In this document: piece after piece, positions 8,821-20,112 of the stretch
Numbering within the stretch: the stretch's first letter is position 1
Layout: each line of letters opens with the position of its first letter
Assembly: GCA_037447655.1 (NCBI GenBank)
Contig: JBBHKE010002834.1
Span: forward strand, 159,871-223,870
Source of the DNA: Zygnema cylindricum
Taxonomy: Eukaryota; Streptophyta; Zygnematophyceae; Zygnematales; Zygnemataceae
Direction: 5' to 3'
DNA length: 64,000 nucleotides
Program-made: the position numbers and the translations under genes
Notes under the pieces: model-generated
Databases searched by the model: none
Told to the model about the DNA's origin: nothing
The model's input: only the letters and a program-made list of their open reading frames with translations

Positions 8821-9067
8821 TGTTGAGGATCGGCGATTTTCTATATATCGCATGGGCGCCAAAGTGAAAACTTTGGTTAAATGGCCAAGCCGGGGATCGA
8901 ACCCGGGACCTTGTGTTAGACATACACTAGCTCTACCAACTGAGCTACCCGGCCGATTGTGCATGCAAGCGCCTGAAACCGAATTTACAGCAATGAACGG
9001 CGCACTGGCGGACCAGCATTTACTGCGATACACACGTGTGGAGTCCGAAGTGGACATTCCTCCAACA
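8821..9067 (-). repeat. TRIM LTR-A, third copy, upstream of the second virB10 fragment
   Basis: Nearly identical to LTR-A' (6,154-6,399) except for about the first 30 bp, which differ clearly (TCTATATATCGC in place of CATCATATCGC). Its right flank is the same AGCAC + virB10 as at 6,400. Its left flank is copia LTR, not AGCAT. The breakpoint of the duplication therefore lies in or at this LTR. Confidence 0.85.
8882..8954 (-). other. tRNA-like cloverleaf in TRIM LTR, third copy
   Basis: The best-preserved of the three LTR-A copies: T-stem CCGGG/CCCGG intact, box B GGTTCGATCCC. Same GTC anticodon-loop position. Confidence 0.75.
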
Positions 9068-9520
9068 AGCACAGGGGTGATATGCACCTTATTCTTGGTA
9101 AGGGGGAAATGCTGGATGCAATTATTGAGTCTGCATTCAACACAGATTTTGGGGGAGAAATTCGGGCTATTATAAGTAGAGATGTTTATTCCGAATGGGG
9201 ACGTAATATACTTATACCTAAAGGCTCAACAGTGGTTGGTACATATAATACTGGGACTAATGGAGCTTACGGCCCCATTGCAATTGAATGGACAAGAACA
9301 GATTTGCCAACGAGGTATACCATAAATTTTGGTGGTACAGGGATGGATAATCTCGGTAGGAAAGGACAACAAGGAAGAGTAGACAACAAGTTTAAAGAAC
9401 GTTTCAGCAATGTTGTGTTAAAATCAACATTTAATATTGCCCTTGCAAGCACCCTGGATTCCATAGTAAAACCGGTGGAAAGCTTTGTCTTCTTCGACTC
9501 AAGCAGCTGCAGTCTCTGCG

Positions 9521-9666
9521 GCTTTGACCAGCACTACGAGTATTTCTACTCAAGTAGGGCTTACTAATACTCAGAAATTTACGCAAATTTGTGCTGCTTT
9601 GACCAGCACTACGAGTATTTCTACTCAAGTAGGGCTTACTAATACTCAGAAATTTACGCAAATTTG
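9521..9666 (+). repeat. 75-bp tandem repeat inside virB10, about 2 copies
   Basis: GCTTTGACCAGCACTACGAG recurs at 9,521 and 9,596; the second unit is slightly incomplete. Copy 1 of the gene (6,853 onward) shows the same repeat until it is cut. Confidence 0.85.
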
Positions 9667-9816
9667 TACAACTGTACCTACTGCTATAGCAGATAAAACC
9701 TCAACTCTTTATACTTCTATAAATACAGCTTGTACTACTATACCAGTCCAGATGCTCAGAAACAGAAACTTGCTGCTCTTGTTAGTGCTATCACTACTGC
9801 CTATATTACGGCTTCA

Positions 9817-9924
9817 CAGACAAGTACTGCAAGTACTACTCCATTTCAGACGCAGACAAGTACTGCAAGTACTACTCCATTTCAGACGCAGACAAGTACT
9901 GCAAGTACTACTCCATTTCAGACG
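9817..9924 (+). repeat. 36-bp tandem repeat inside virB10, 3 copies
   Basis: A unit starting CAGACAAGTACTGC repeats at 9,817, 9,853 and 9,889 and encodes QTSTASTTPFQT-like dodecapeptides. It is a multiple of three, so frame-neutral. It lies in the non-conserved linker before the last VirB10 strand. Confidence 0.9.
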
Positions 9925-10088
9925 CAAACATCTACTCAGGCATTTAAGGACATTACCGATGTTGCGAAAGAGTTATTGGAAAAACAGAAATTTGATCCAA
10001 CAATTTCTATAGACCAGGGAACTTTAATCAAGATTTATGTGAACAAAGATTATAAATTTCCTAAAGCAGCAATTAAGAATATAATGAA

Positions 10089-10271
10089 ATGAGGTTTGCA
10101 GCACTAGAAACATATCTATTACCCTTCAAAAATATATTTGCCAAAGAAGGGGTAATGATAAATAAACCAGGAAAGGTTTGGGTTGAAAAAGCCGGAGATC
10201 TTAGAATGGAATCATTACCTGAGATAGATATAGATTATTTATTAGGTCTTGGTAGGTTGAATAAAAAGTAA
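10089..10271 (+). pseudogene. virB11: virB11 N-terminal fragment
   Basis: ATG at 10,089 overlaps the virB10 stop by 4 bases (ATGA), the tight spacing expected in the bacterial virB10-virB11 operon. The product starts MRFAALETYLLPFKNIF and includes MINKPGKVWVEKAGD, the N-terminal domain of the VirB11 hexameric ATPase that powers type IV secretion. Homology stops at about GLGRL (10,258), after which the frame ends by chance at 10,271. The Walker A and other ATPase motifs are absent. This is the right edge of the bacterial block; A/T-rich sequence and a (TA)n tract follow. Confidence 0.85.
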
Positions 10272-10297
10272 AGTAATAAAAAATTAATATTCAAAAC

Positions 10298-10300
<3 letters not shown>

Positions 10301-10384
<84 letters not shown>
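10301..10384. repeat. (TA)n microsatellite
   Basis: An uninterrupted TA repeat of about 84 bp immediately right of the bacterial block. It may mark the repair junction or be later expansion. 10,385-10,800 is A/T-rich with no gene I recognise. Confidence 0.95.
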
Positions 10385-10388
<4 letters not shown>

Positions 10389-10814
10389 GCTTATAATTGA
10401 TTAATTCTTCGCAATCCACGGAAAATTTTGATAAATTGACCACATTAGGAACCCTAAATTTTGCAGACAGAAGTTGGGTACTTTTCATTTTTTGCTTTTT
10501 CAATTTTCATTTATATATATATTTTTTTTCTTCTTCTTTTTTCATTTTGATATTTTTTTTATTTCTTTCTTCCTTTATATATATATATAATATTATAATT
10601 AAAAACAAAAATCAGAAATTCATCCACACTATTTCCGGTGTCTCACCTCAGCGGAAGCCCCCCTCACATAACTGATAAAAGCAGCGATACTTTCTTTCCG
10701 GATTTGGAATCCGATCCACTCTCGATCTCTCCAAAAGGTACGATGTAATGGCGGCTCCAGAAACTCGGCCTTTCTTTTCGAATTAGATTTCAATATGTTT
10801 TCTAAACCGGCTGT

Positions 10815-10945
10815 GAAAAAGAGAGAGGGAGAGAGAGAGGGAGGAGGGAGGAGGGAGGGAGGAAGGTGAAAGGGAGGGAGAGAGGGTGAGAGAGAAGAGG
10901 GAAGGTGAGAGAGAGGGAAGAGAGTGAGGGAGGGAGGGAGAGATG
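10815..10945. repeat. GA-rich purine tract
   Basis: GAGAGGGAGGG-type repeat. Pro/Ser/Leu-rich minus-strand frames here are artefacts. 10,946-11,780 shows no gene; 11,531 begins with GGGTACGTCCCCATGT, like the TIR at 56,216, but I found no partner end nearby. Confidence 0.8.
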
Positions 10946-11781
10946 TCCGAGGGAAATCCGTTTTCACCTGCTGGAGGTGCTAGAGGTAAGAAAGGGGGAG
11001 GACGTTTCGTCAAAAGTACAAATGAGTTTTAAGCTTAAGTTTTTTTACGTTCTATTATAGATGATTTTGATTGGCTATTCGTTTATGGGTTATCATTTTC
11101 AAAAAATTAGTAACAGTTTCAAAAATTTAGTAACAGTACGGATCATTCATTTGCAATACGAGTTCATGTTTCTTCAGTGGGAATTCTGCATTCAGAAAAG
11201 GGTTTCCGGAAAAGAAGATGAGTTACGACAGTTGTCAAGTTTTAACGCACTTGACCGTATGTTTTGTTCGTCGCTACGCTCCAAAAAGTATATTTTGTAG
11301 TGTTGTGTATCGGTGAAAAACTTATCGCGATAACATCGATACCGATAGTTATCGGTTATATAAAGGTCGGAGGTCCCGCTATATCGGTCCGAGAACAACA
11401 AATTCCATATCGGCGATAACTTTAAAAATATATAGTACGCATTTTATTGTACCTTATTATATACTGTATTATACTATTTACATTATATAGCGTGGCATGC
11501 CACGTATACGAATCTGTTCCGTAACTATATAACTAAGGGTACGTCCCCATGTAATCGGTACTTTGATAAAGTATTTTGGACTATAGTGAAGATTCGCCGT
11601 ACTACTTTGAAGAGCGTCCCAATGTGCGAAAATGAAATCAGAACTTTGACATGTGACGGTTGTAGACGTAGGTACAACTTGTGACGATTGAAGGCGACTG
11701 CGAAACTTCCGACGATTGGTGACGCCAACAAAAATAGCGACAGTGGTAGACGTCTAGATTTTTATGATTTCTTCTAAAACC

Positions 11782-12661
11782 TCACACTATGTTTAGTTCT
11801 ATGTAACATAGCTCTAACCATCTCTTGAAGAGTCTTGTTTTTTCTTTCAGCAACTCTATTTGAATCAGGTGAGTAAGCAGCCGTAAATTGTTGCTTAATC
11901 CCTTTTCTTGACAAAAGCTTTTAAAAGCAACAAATTTTCCTTCATTATCTGATCTTACTGCTTTTAACTTTCTATCCGTTTCTTTCTCAGCCATTACAAC
12001 AGATTCTCGAAACTTATATAACGCTTCTGACTTATGTTTCAATAAATATACCCAACTCTTTTGACTATAATCATCCACAATAACAAAAATATACTTATGT
12101 CCTCCTATAATTACTGGTTTGACATCTCCACATAAGTCTACATGAACAAGCTGAAGTGGAGCACTAGCTCTATACTTCACATCTTTTACAGGATGAGGTT
12201 TTCTAATCTGTTTCCCTTTGCTACAACCATTACAACTTTGAACCTTCTCTCCTTGCTACAACCATTACAACTTTGAACCTTCTCTCCTGATACACACTCT
12301 AGTCCTCTTACTGCTGCACTTTTCATCATTTTTTTTATATATGACTCAGAAGTATGACAAAGTCTATGATGCCATAAACTTAGATCTCTTCTTTCAGAAC
12401 TTACAGCATTAATTGAAATTACTGATTTCTGATTGTCTTGTGGTCCAATCCATTTTAACTTACTTTGCATACAATCAGTTACATAACCTTCTCCAAATTG
12501 ATTTCCTTCTCTATCTTGGAATACTATTTTTCCATTTTCAAATGAGGTTACTTTACCACCATTCATTTGTATTTGTGGAACACTAACAAGGTTTACAACT
12601 CCATCAAGAAAATACAAAGTATTGGTCAAATTCACTTTCTTTACAACAACTTGACCATTCA
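11782..12661 (-). pseudogene. Copia element C0: GAG-pre-integrase and integrase core (partial)
   Basis: The minus strand encodes a GAG-pre-integrase zinc region (LSLWHHRLCH ... CNGCSKE) preceded by NLVSVPQI, then after a short duplication and frame change the integrase core with the first Asp in VHVDLCGD and the second in RSDNEGKF. The third catalytic residue region is cut off at the left end and the rest of pol is absent. A 40-bp stretch around the zinc region is tandemly duplicated (12,209-12,288). Integrase would insert the cDNA; here the gene is broken and partial. Confidence 0.8.
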
Positions 12662-12830
12662 TATTCTTAACAGATAAATCTTATCTGACATTTCCCACTG
12701 TATCTATCGGGACAACATGTCCACTAGCAACCGTAATAATTTTAGGAACTATAAGTTTTTTGAAATCTGTAAACAAACTAAGATCACTACAAACATGATG
12801 AGTTGCACCTCAATTAAATCTTTATAACTT
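12662..12830 (-). pseudogene. Copia C0 protease remnant
   Basis: Between Gag and integrase the minus strand reads GATHHVCSDLSLF, the sequence that follows the catalytic DS/DT of copia proteases. The catalytic Asp-Ser position itself is disrupted by a stop. Aspartic protease of the polyprotein, inactive here. Confidence 0.65.
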
Positions 12831-12834
12831 TGAT

Positions 12835-14134
12835 TATAACTTTGACTCCCAAAATTTGCAGAATTGACAACAAAATTTCTATCTTCTTTCATCATCATAG
12901 AAAAGTTTAGAGACTTATCGCCTTGATCGTCATTAAAATCTGAATAGTGGGTTTGATGTCCTCTTCCACGTGATTGTCCAAATCTTCCACCACCTCGTCC
13001 TCGTTGTCTAATTCGACCGCGTCCTCTTTCCGAGGAGTAAGATGATCTTCCTCCATTTCGTTGAAAACACGGAGCACTAACATGTCCCCATTTCCTACAA
13101 ATATTCCGTTGCTTTTCCCTATCTAGACAGTTAGTAGCCATATGTCCTTCCTTATTACACTTATAACAAAAAACATGACTTAGATCACCTTGATCGTTAT
13201 AACCTCTTCCAAAACTTGAATGCTGAGAATTATTTCTACCCCCACTTGATTTAAACCTTCCTCTACCTCCAAGACCACGTAGAGAATATACCGCCACGTA
13301 AAGAATATACCTCAAACGTGTCAGTGAGGTTTACATTACTATTTCCAAATCCTCTACCATCTTTCTCTTTACTTTTCTCTACACCTTTTAGAAGATTAAT
13401 AGCACAATCAAAGGTAGGTTTCTCTGTAGATTTTATGACTTCGATTGTGACATAAAAGCTAGATGGTAATCCATTTAGAAACACAAATACTTTTTCATCC
13501 TCAGGTGGAAATATTCCTGCGCTATTCAACTACTCTATCAAAACATTAAATCTTTTTAGAGCATCATCAATCGACTCATTACTCTTCATCCAAAACTGAA
13601 TAAAGTCCTGAATTACATGATTAGACTTAGTTGCGAATCCTTTCTCATACAAATTTTGTAGATGAGTCCAACAAGCATGAGCTGTATCATGAGTTAACAT
13701 ATGCTCATGAACCGCACTACTACTACTCTGAAGTAAAACAGTCATAGCTGCCATATCTTTAACATCCCACTTGTTCGTTCTTTTTGCATCTAATGGTCTT
13801 TTCTCTTCTCCTGTAAGTATTTTCCACAATTTCTATGAGTAAAGGTTCCTTGAATATATCTCTTCCATACAGGATAATTATTTCCATTAAGCATGATAGT
13901 CTTGGAAGACACCTTATAATCTGACTCTTCATCTGAACACGACTCATCATCATCATAAAAATGAGCTTTGATTTTGGCCTTTTTGACTTTATTTTTGGAA
14001 CTCTCATCATCTCAATTGCCCCCAAAGTTAGGAGTTTTACCAAAATATTGTCCTTCTCTTTTTGCCTTGAGAAATTCGTAAAGTTCCTCCATAGTCGCTG
14101 GATCAAACTGAATTGTGAGACTCTCGTTCGCCAT
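12835..14134 (-). pseudogene. Copia C0 Gag (UBN2/DUF4219-like) with CCHC zinc knuckle
   Basis: ATG at 14,134 (minus) begins MANESLTIQF. The capsid region includes NNYPVWKRY, then ACWTHLQNLYEKG, FIQFWMKSNESIDDALKRF and FLNGLPSSF, the usual order of copia Gag. A nucleocapsid CCHC motif, CYKCNKEGHMATNC, lies at about 13,136-13,180, in an Arg/Gly-rich tail, with a second C-x-WGH-x-C-like motif after it. Several stops and frame changes (about 13,530, 13,830, 14,013) break it. It binds the element RNA and forms particles. This family is clearly different from C1/C2/C5. Confidence 0.8.
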
Positions 14135-14271
14135 TGATAACTTCTCCGATTCTCCAACTCCAAAACTGACTTCAATGTCTTCTTTTTTGCTGAGTATTCC
14201 TCCACCATAACTTATAAACTTTCAATTCTTAATCAATTCTTAACTCAAATATAAGTGGAATGAACACTGCT

Positions 14272-14287
14272 CACATACCAATTGAAA
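14272..14287 (-). other. Probable primer-binding site of C0
   Basis: The minus strand reads TTGGTATGTGAGCAG, about 10 of 12 like the initiator-Met site TGGTATCAGAGC, 140 bp upstream of the C0 gag start. The LTR that should precede it (14,288 rightward) is not delimited by a partner. Confidence 0.5.
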
Positions 14288-14589
14288 GGAATAAGAGACA
14301 ATTCGAATGCGCTCAAAAATACTTTTAATGCGGAAGCGATATTAAAATATAAACCAACATTTCAACACATTAAAATCTCATAGTCCAAGATAGAGGCAAA
14401 TTCAACACTCAATAAAATAAACTCATATTAACTCAATCCTTAAACTTTACACTTCTTTTAACTCATTCTTACTTAATTCACTCTTAACTTAATTCCTAAT
14501 CGTATACTATCCAACTCACACGATGGCTTTTTAACTTAGCCACGGAAATAATCTAGAACACTATTTTTAGAAGTGTCTAAATGTACTTA

Positions 14590-15303
14590 GGGTGAAGTTC
14601 CATGAGATGTTTCTGTAATCGTACCGCCAACTCTACAGACCGGGTCCATTTAGTCGAAGTTCCTTCACGTAGAGTTTGTAAACCACGTGTTCTAAATTGA
14701 TTGGCGCTACGCAAGTTACGATCCGATAGTGAGAATCTTTCAGATTTTTAGCATCGACAAACTAACTTCAAATCTTCACTTGCGTACCATGTACCTGCGT
14801 ACTTCGACAAAACTTTTATACTTTTTGCAGACGCCATTCTCAACGCCAACTCATATTTTTGGGCTTCTGTTTTCGAACATAACGAAAGTCCTTTGAGAGA
14901 AATAGTGTGACGAACAAAAGTTAGCGAAAATAGCGTGACGAAGGGATGTTACGAAATTTCGTTTTTATTTTCGGTTTTATTTCGGAAAGCCCGTGTCATG
15001 TGCAAATCTTAAGCTTTTTCGTTGGTTTTACATAATGACACGTAGCTTAAGTGTCCACCCTTTTCTGTGTATGCCAACCCATCTGGTCGAGGTGGGTTAA
15101 GTCTAACAGAAAAAATTGAAGCGAACTCATTGCAGATGAACATCCGACGGCCAATATTACCTCCAAGTCCTCCGGAGAGTATCGCCAAGATTTTTTGTGT
15201 AATGTTGGTTTTCGTATAAAAACAGAATAGGCGGTACAATCTGGTACGGAGAGTCGTGGATTTCTGTTGGAAACGCCACTTTTCGCTTGATGGAACTTCA
15301 CCC
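14590..15303. mobile_element. PIF/Harbinger-like MITE
   Basis: GGGTGAAGTTCCAT at 14,590 is an exact inverted copy of the right end at 15,303. TTA lies on the left (14,587-14,589); the right flank is AAT, so the target duplication is not preserved. The interior is shared with 16,920-17,532 (e.g. CAACTCAT, TTCGAACA and the AACACGTAGCTT region), showing one family. Confidence 0.7.
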
Positions 15304-15418
15304 AATCTCTTGGCGCGAAATTTCGTACGCTCGTGATGTAGATTAACTTTCCGCCAAAATGTACTTTCATTTTAAAATATTATTGTTTTTAAATGTACGG
15401 GAATATGACATTTATTAT

Positions 15419-17532
15419 GGGTGAAGTTCCATCAGACGTTTTTGTAATCGTACGACCAACTCTACAAACCGGGTTGATTCAGGGTAACCTTCCTTCAGGC
15501 ATTCCCAGTAATCGTACGAACACGTTTTCTGGCAGTAATATTTGTAACACCCCTCTATCACGTCGTGCCACCCTTCCATCAGGTCGTGACAGTGAAGCTA
15601 AAATTGTTGACGTGTTAGATTACGAATGGTACCACGTAGGATCCTGTTGAGCCGCCTGAAAATAATCATCATTTCGAAAAGGAAAAAAATGCAACAGCGC
15701 ATGTGTACGGGCAGACGCCGATTATAATATCTTAGTAGCGTCACGCTAATGTATAATCTGAACGTTCTTAGGGTTGTCGTCGTACCAACGGCCACGAAAA
15801 CCGTTGCAAAATTAATGTTTGTACAAATGCCGAAGAATGTACCATTTGTACCCTGGTTGTTCAATACGCGCGTTTTTTCCCTTTTTTCTAGTTTCTACGT
15901 ATTGTACGTGACTTTTCAATAATACGCAATAAAACGTCTATTGTGAACTGAAACAAGCATTTTACAGAAACTAATAAACAAAATACTGTAACTGCTAATT
16001 TTTTACAAAAATTGTACGGTAGTTTACAAAAAGATTCAATGCACGTATCCGTACTTTTTGTTCAGTAAACCGAACAGAATGTACATGGAATGTACGGGAG
16101 AATATCGTGACGTCTACAAATATTTCTAAAATGAGACGTTGCGGCGTCACACTATTTGAGCACCGTGAGTTCAAATTGTGTACGTGCGTCTTCTTCAAAT
16201 TTCGAAAAGAAGCCGTCATTATTACTTAAACAATTGAACTCGAAAAATCACATAAGCCGCCATTAATCTCAAACTTCTACATAATACTAGGGATGTCACC
16301 CATGAAGAGAATGTGATATAATGGGAAGAAGAGGAAGGGGAGGTTAAGGAAGACGATTCAGATGAAGACATGATAGAATTCTATGTAGGGGAAGAAGATT
16401 TAGAGTAAAAATAGTTAAAGGACATATATGTATTTTTTTTTTGTTCTAATGAGATTTTTTTTGTTTTTCTTATCAATGTGTTACGTCGTGCAATGTTGAA
16501 TGATGAAAAATGTAATCTGCATATGGCATGAACTTTGTTTTTTTTAAGTTGCATGCTCTCGAAGAGGTAGAGAGAGAAGGCCATGGCTGCCTGTCTGTGA
16601 AGAACAAACAATTTTATTATGACAAAAATGAAGTACTTGGGGCGTTTGCGTCGAAAAATAAAAATCGAACGGTGGTAATTTTCGTCAAGAAGTCTGGAGA
16701 ATCTCAACAAATATTCGATAAACAACTTTTGTATATATAAAAAAAAAACAGTACGGCTTAGTACGGAAAGGTACTTTCTCCGGTAAACAACCCCACTTTT
16801 CGCCAGATGGAAGGTTACCCTGAGGGTGGACTTCCATTAGGCGTCTCAGTGATCGTACGGAATATTTTAGTGAAGGGCGTGCCTTCCATTAGGTCGCGAT
16901 AGTAATCATTTTTTTGTTTGCGTGGCTCATTCTGGTTGGTAACAAATAGGTTAATATTAGATGCTTAACTTCGAATCTTCACTTGCTTACCATATACATG
17001 GGTACGAAGTAATCATACGACATAAATTTTATACTTTTTGCAGACGCTAGTCTGTACGCCAACTCATTTTTTAGGGTTTATGTTTTCGAACAGAATAAAA
17101 GTCCTTTTGGAGAAACAGTGTGACAAACAAAAGTTACTGAAAATAGAGCGACGAAGGAATGTTACGAAACTTCGTTTTTATATTCTGTTATATTTTGGAA
17201 ATCGCGTGTCATGTGCAAATCTTTTGATTTTTCATTGGTTTTACATCATAACACGTAGCTTGATCGTCCAACGTGTCACGATTTTTTTTTTTATGTATTT
17301 GCCAACCCACCTCTTTGAGGTGGGTTGACTGTTATAGAGAAAAATGAAGCGATACCCTCACAGATGAAACATCCGACGGTCAGTATTACCTCCCAAAACT
17401 TCAAAGAGTATCGGCAATATTTTTTGTAAAATGTTTTTTGTATAAAAACAAAATAAGCGGTACGGTTTGGTACCGAAAGTCGCGGATTTTTGTTAAACTA
17501 CCCCACTTTTCGTCTGATGGAACGTCACCCTA
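15419..17532. mobile_element. PIF-like MITE, split by later insertions
   Basis: The left end GGGTGAAGTTCCATCAGACG (15,419) pairs with the right end at 17,532 at 19 of 20 positions. The first 60 bp and the last 610 bp align with the complete relative at 14,590-15,303. The material in between is foreign: a second TIR element at 15,482-16,820 and the left ends of two others. Confidence 0.6.
15482..16820. mobile_element. TIR element nested in the MITE
   Basis: GGGTAACCTTCC at 15,482 and its exact inverse ending at 16,820; the adjoining bases CA/TG extend the inverted match. It contains an acidic minus/plus-strand stretch and a 70-codon plus frame (16,528-16,740) that I cannot identify. No transposase motif is visible. 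Confidence 0.55.
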
Positions 17533-20107
17533 ACACTACTAACGATATTTCGTACCCTCGATCGTACACGAGTATTAATACTCGTACGCTCGAACGCAAA
17601 TTAATTTAATAGAGTATATAAAATACATGTTCTATTTTTCCAACTTATATCGTGAATCGCTATTAGTGTTCAAAAATAATTCGATTGAAGGAACAATTAG
17701 TGTTTTTAACCCGATTTAATGTTTAAAGGCCTAATGCCAACAAACAAATAACTCTAATTTATACACCTAACACTAATTTATACATCTAACACTAATTTCG
17801 TTTGCGTTCCTATAGTGTAGCCGCTATAGGTTGTGTTCACATAGTCGACGTTTGAACATGTGAGAACAAGTTGGCGTTATGTTTTCCTGTCTTTATTATT
17901 GTATTCAAATTTTAGGGTGCTTTCTCGTGACAACACCACTTTTTTTTCTCGTCTCGACATCGTTATTAAACACTTTTTTTTGTAGGTTTGTACTTAAAAA
18001 CATAAAAGAATAGTATGGACTGGCATATTTTATACAACACACTATTTCGAAATTGCCTAAATATAGTCATTGGCATTAATTACGCCATAAATATATTAGC
18101 ATAAAGAAAAAAATGTAATTATTAATTATATTTTGGGTTCGTTGGTCAGATTTTTGGGAGCGCCTTATTAATGTTAATGACAATAATAGTAATTCACGGT
18201 GTATTTTTGTTTCCAAACAAACAATTTCAAGTATTTATTATTTTGTTTTCATTATTTGTTCTTTGTCTTTTATAATTTTGTCTTTCCATTGATGTCATAT
18301 TGTTTTTTAGTTATTTCTTCTCTTAGTTTTTTAGTTTTTACTTCCGAACTTATGTTGCATTGTTTTTATTATTAACTTATTATTTGCCCATGTTTTTATA
18401 TATTTATATTTATATTTTTTATCAAGACAATAACATATTTTTTTTGTTTTATTTTTGTTAAACGAAATTGTGTTTGTACACGCATGTTGTGTTACATATT
18501 ATAAAGTGCGTTTTGTTTATTTGTTTTGGTGTATATAGATGAAAGTTTGTTTGCCAATATATAATTAAAAATTTTAATAAATTAATATAATTGTTTAATT
18601 TGTTTTTCAAAGTGGAATATATTGCCTTTACTGTTTGTTAAAAATAATGTTTATTTTATTTTTTTTTACAAATTGTTTATTATAATTATCATTCAACGTT
18701 CGTTTTTGTTTAATGGTTTCTTATGGTTACCTTCAATTTGGTATGTACGCACTAATTGTAGATGTAAATGGTTTGCGTTTTGTTTGTTTAATAATGGCAT
18801 TTCATCTTTTTTAAATGAATAATTACAAATGTATTACGTTTACACGACAATTTAAATTACTAGAGTGTAATTGTGAAACATATTATATACAATGTAAAAC
18901 AAAAAAAATATATAAAACGATTAATATCCACTGTTTGAAGTTAAAATTTTCAATCGTTCATTTCGAGGTATGTCAAAAGAATAGAAATGAAGCGTATAAC
19001 TAATTATTAGATTTTGTGTGTTTTTTTCAAATGCTTTTCTACATTACAAATATTGCTTAAATTTATTACAAAATTACGTACGTAATGAATGTATATGTAT
19101 AAACATAGGTGTGTGTGCATTAATTTATATCGTATATAGTGTATATAATATGTTATATATATCCTATTATATCATTTATATTATATCCTATTATTTAATG
19201 TTATATTATGTTATATTGTAAAGAATATTAAAATGTTGTATAAATTTAACGAGAGATTAATTTAACTCGACTATGTAGACTAATAAACAAACTGATTAAA
19301 ATCATATAATCGATAGTGAGGATTAGATGACCTAAGTGGTGAACTGTCATAAAATTAAAATCGTATCGGCGATGGGGTCGAAGTAATAAGGTATCGACAA
19401 TTTTTTGTTTTTTTAGTGTTTTATTCCATTTTTTTTAAGGGGTGAAATAATTGGTTGTTTTTACATAAAATTGAAGCACTTTAGAAAAATGGAAGCACTT
19501 TAACATCTGCCGTTGTTGAACGGCCTATTTATCTGGTTGCGTCCTCCCACGAGATGTAGAACACCGCTAGCTAAGACAGGGATACTTGGCTTGGTGGCGT
19601 CATCGCGGGCCAATTCGAAATGTGTCGAACCGGCCTCCACGGGAGTCTCCGCGGGGTTTTCTTGCGGTCGGCGTTACCCTCTTTGACCCTCCGTGGATCT
19701 CTTCGTTTCGACCGGTACCGGCCGTCTACTGTCCGCGCGAAGCAGTATACCCCCAGGGTGGCTGCAAATCCGCCGTAATCACCCCGTCACGCTCCCACCA
19801 TCAAAGTTTGCCGCCGCCTTTTTGTCGTTGCCTTTTGAATTTTTGGGTAGTTCATTTAATGCCCCCATGTACGAGTCATTAATTACCTCCGCTGGTACAG
19901 ATATTACCTCCACTCTTACAGATATTGCGTTCAGACTTTGCATTGTAAGATTCTTTCAAGATTTGAGGCATCAATTATTAACCTATGTGTTACCCACCAG
20001 AATGAGCCACTCAAAAGAAAAATGGTTTACTCACGCGACCTAATGGAAGGCAAGCCTTTCAATAAAATTTTCCCTACAATTACTGAGACGCCTAATGGAA
20101 GTCCACC
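16824..20107. mobile_element. Larger TIR element (about 3.3 kb), TIR about 26 bp
   Basis: GGTGGACTTCCATTAGGCGT from 16,825 is an inverted match to the end at 20,107, continuing through CTCAGT. A second TIR pair lies just inside (16,875 / 20,056; GCCTTCCATTAGGTCGCG). The interior is very A/T-rich (17,540-19,560) with no recognisable transposase, followed by a GC-richer stretch at 19,590-19,860 whose frames I do not recognise. Confidence 0.55.
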
Positions 20108-20112
20108 GTAAG

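Larger units (their letters stand above)
9068..10092 (+). pseudogene. virB10: virB10 C-terminal part, copy 2, reaching the natural stop
   Basis: Starts at the same retroelement edge as copy 1, but continues through the Thr/Ser/Ala-rich insert region to the conserved C-terminal strand (IDQGTLIKIYVNKDYKFPKA) and a stop at 10,090-10,092. Two frameshifts, near 9,480 and 9,745, cancel each other: the middle part is read in a second frame and the end returns to the first. Repeats of 75 bp (9,521-9,666) and 36 bp (9,817-9,924) lie in the variable region. It lacks the N-terminal half, which is only next to copy 1. Channel subunit of a type IV secretion system in the donor; a remnant here. Confidence 0.85.

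Noticed and set aside
9521-9924. CRISPR array
   Set aside because: The repeats are head-to-tail without unique spacers and are in-frame parts of virB10.
3412-10260. Bacterial contamination or a functional type IV secretion operon
   Set aside because: Genes are truncated, flipped and frameshifted, and a plant-type retroelement with target duplication sits inside virB10.
19586-20043. Protein-coding gene in the GC-richer patch
   Set aside because: Overlapping frames of similar length, no recognised motif, and the patch lies inside a TIR element.
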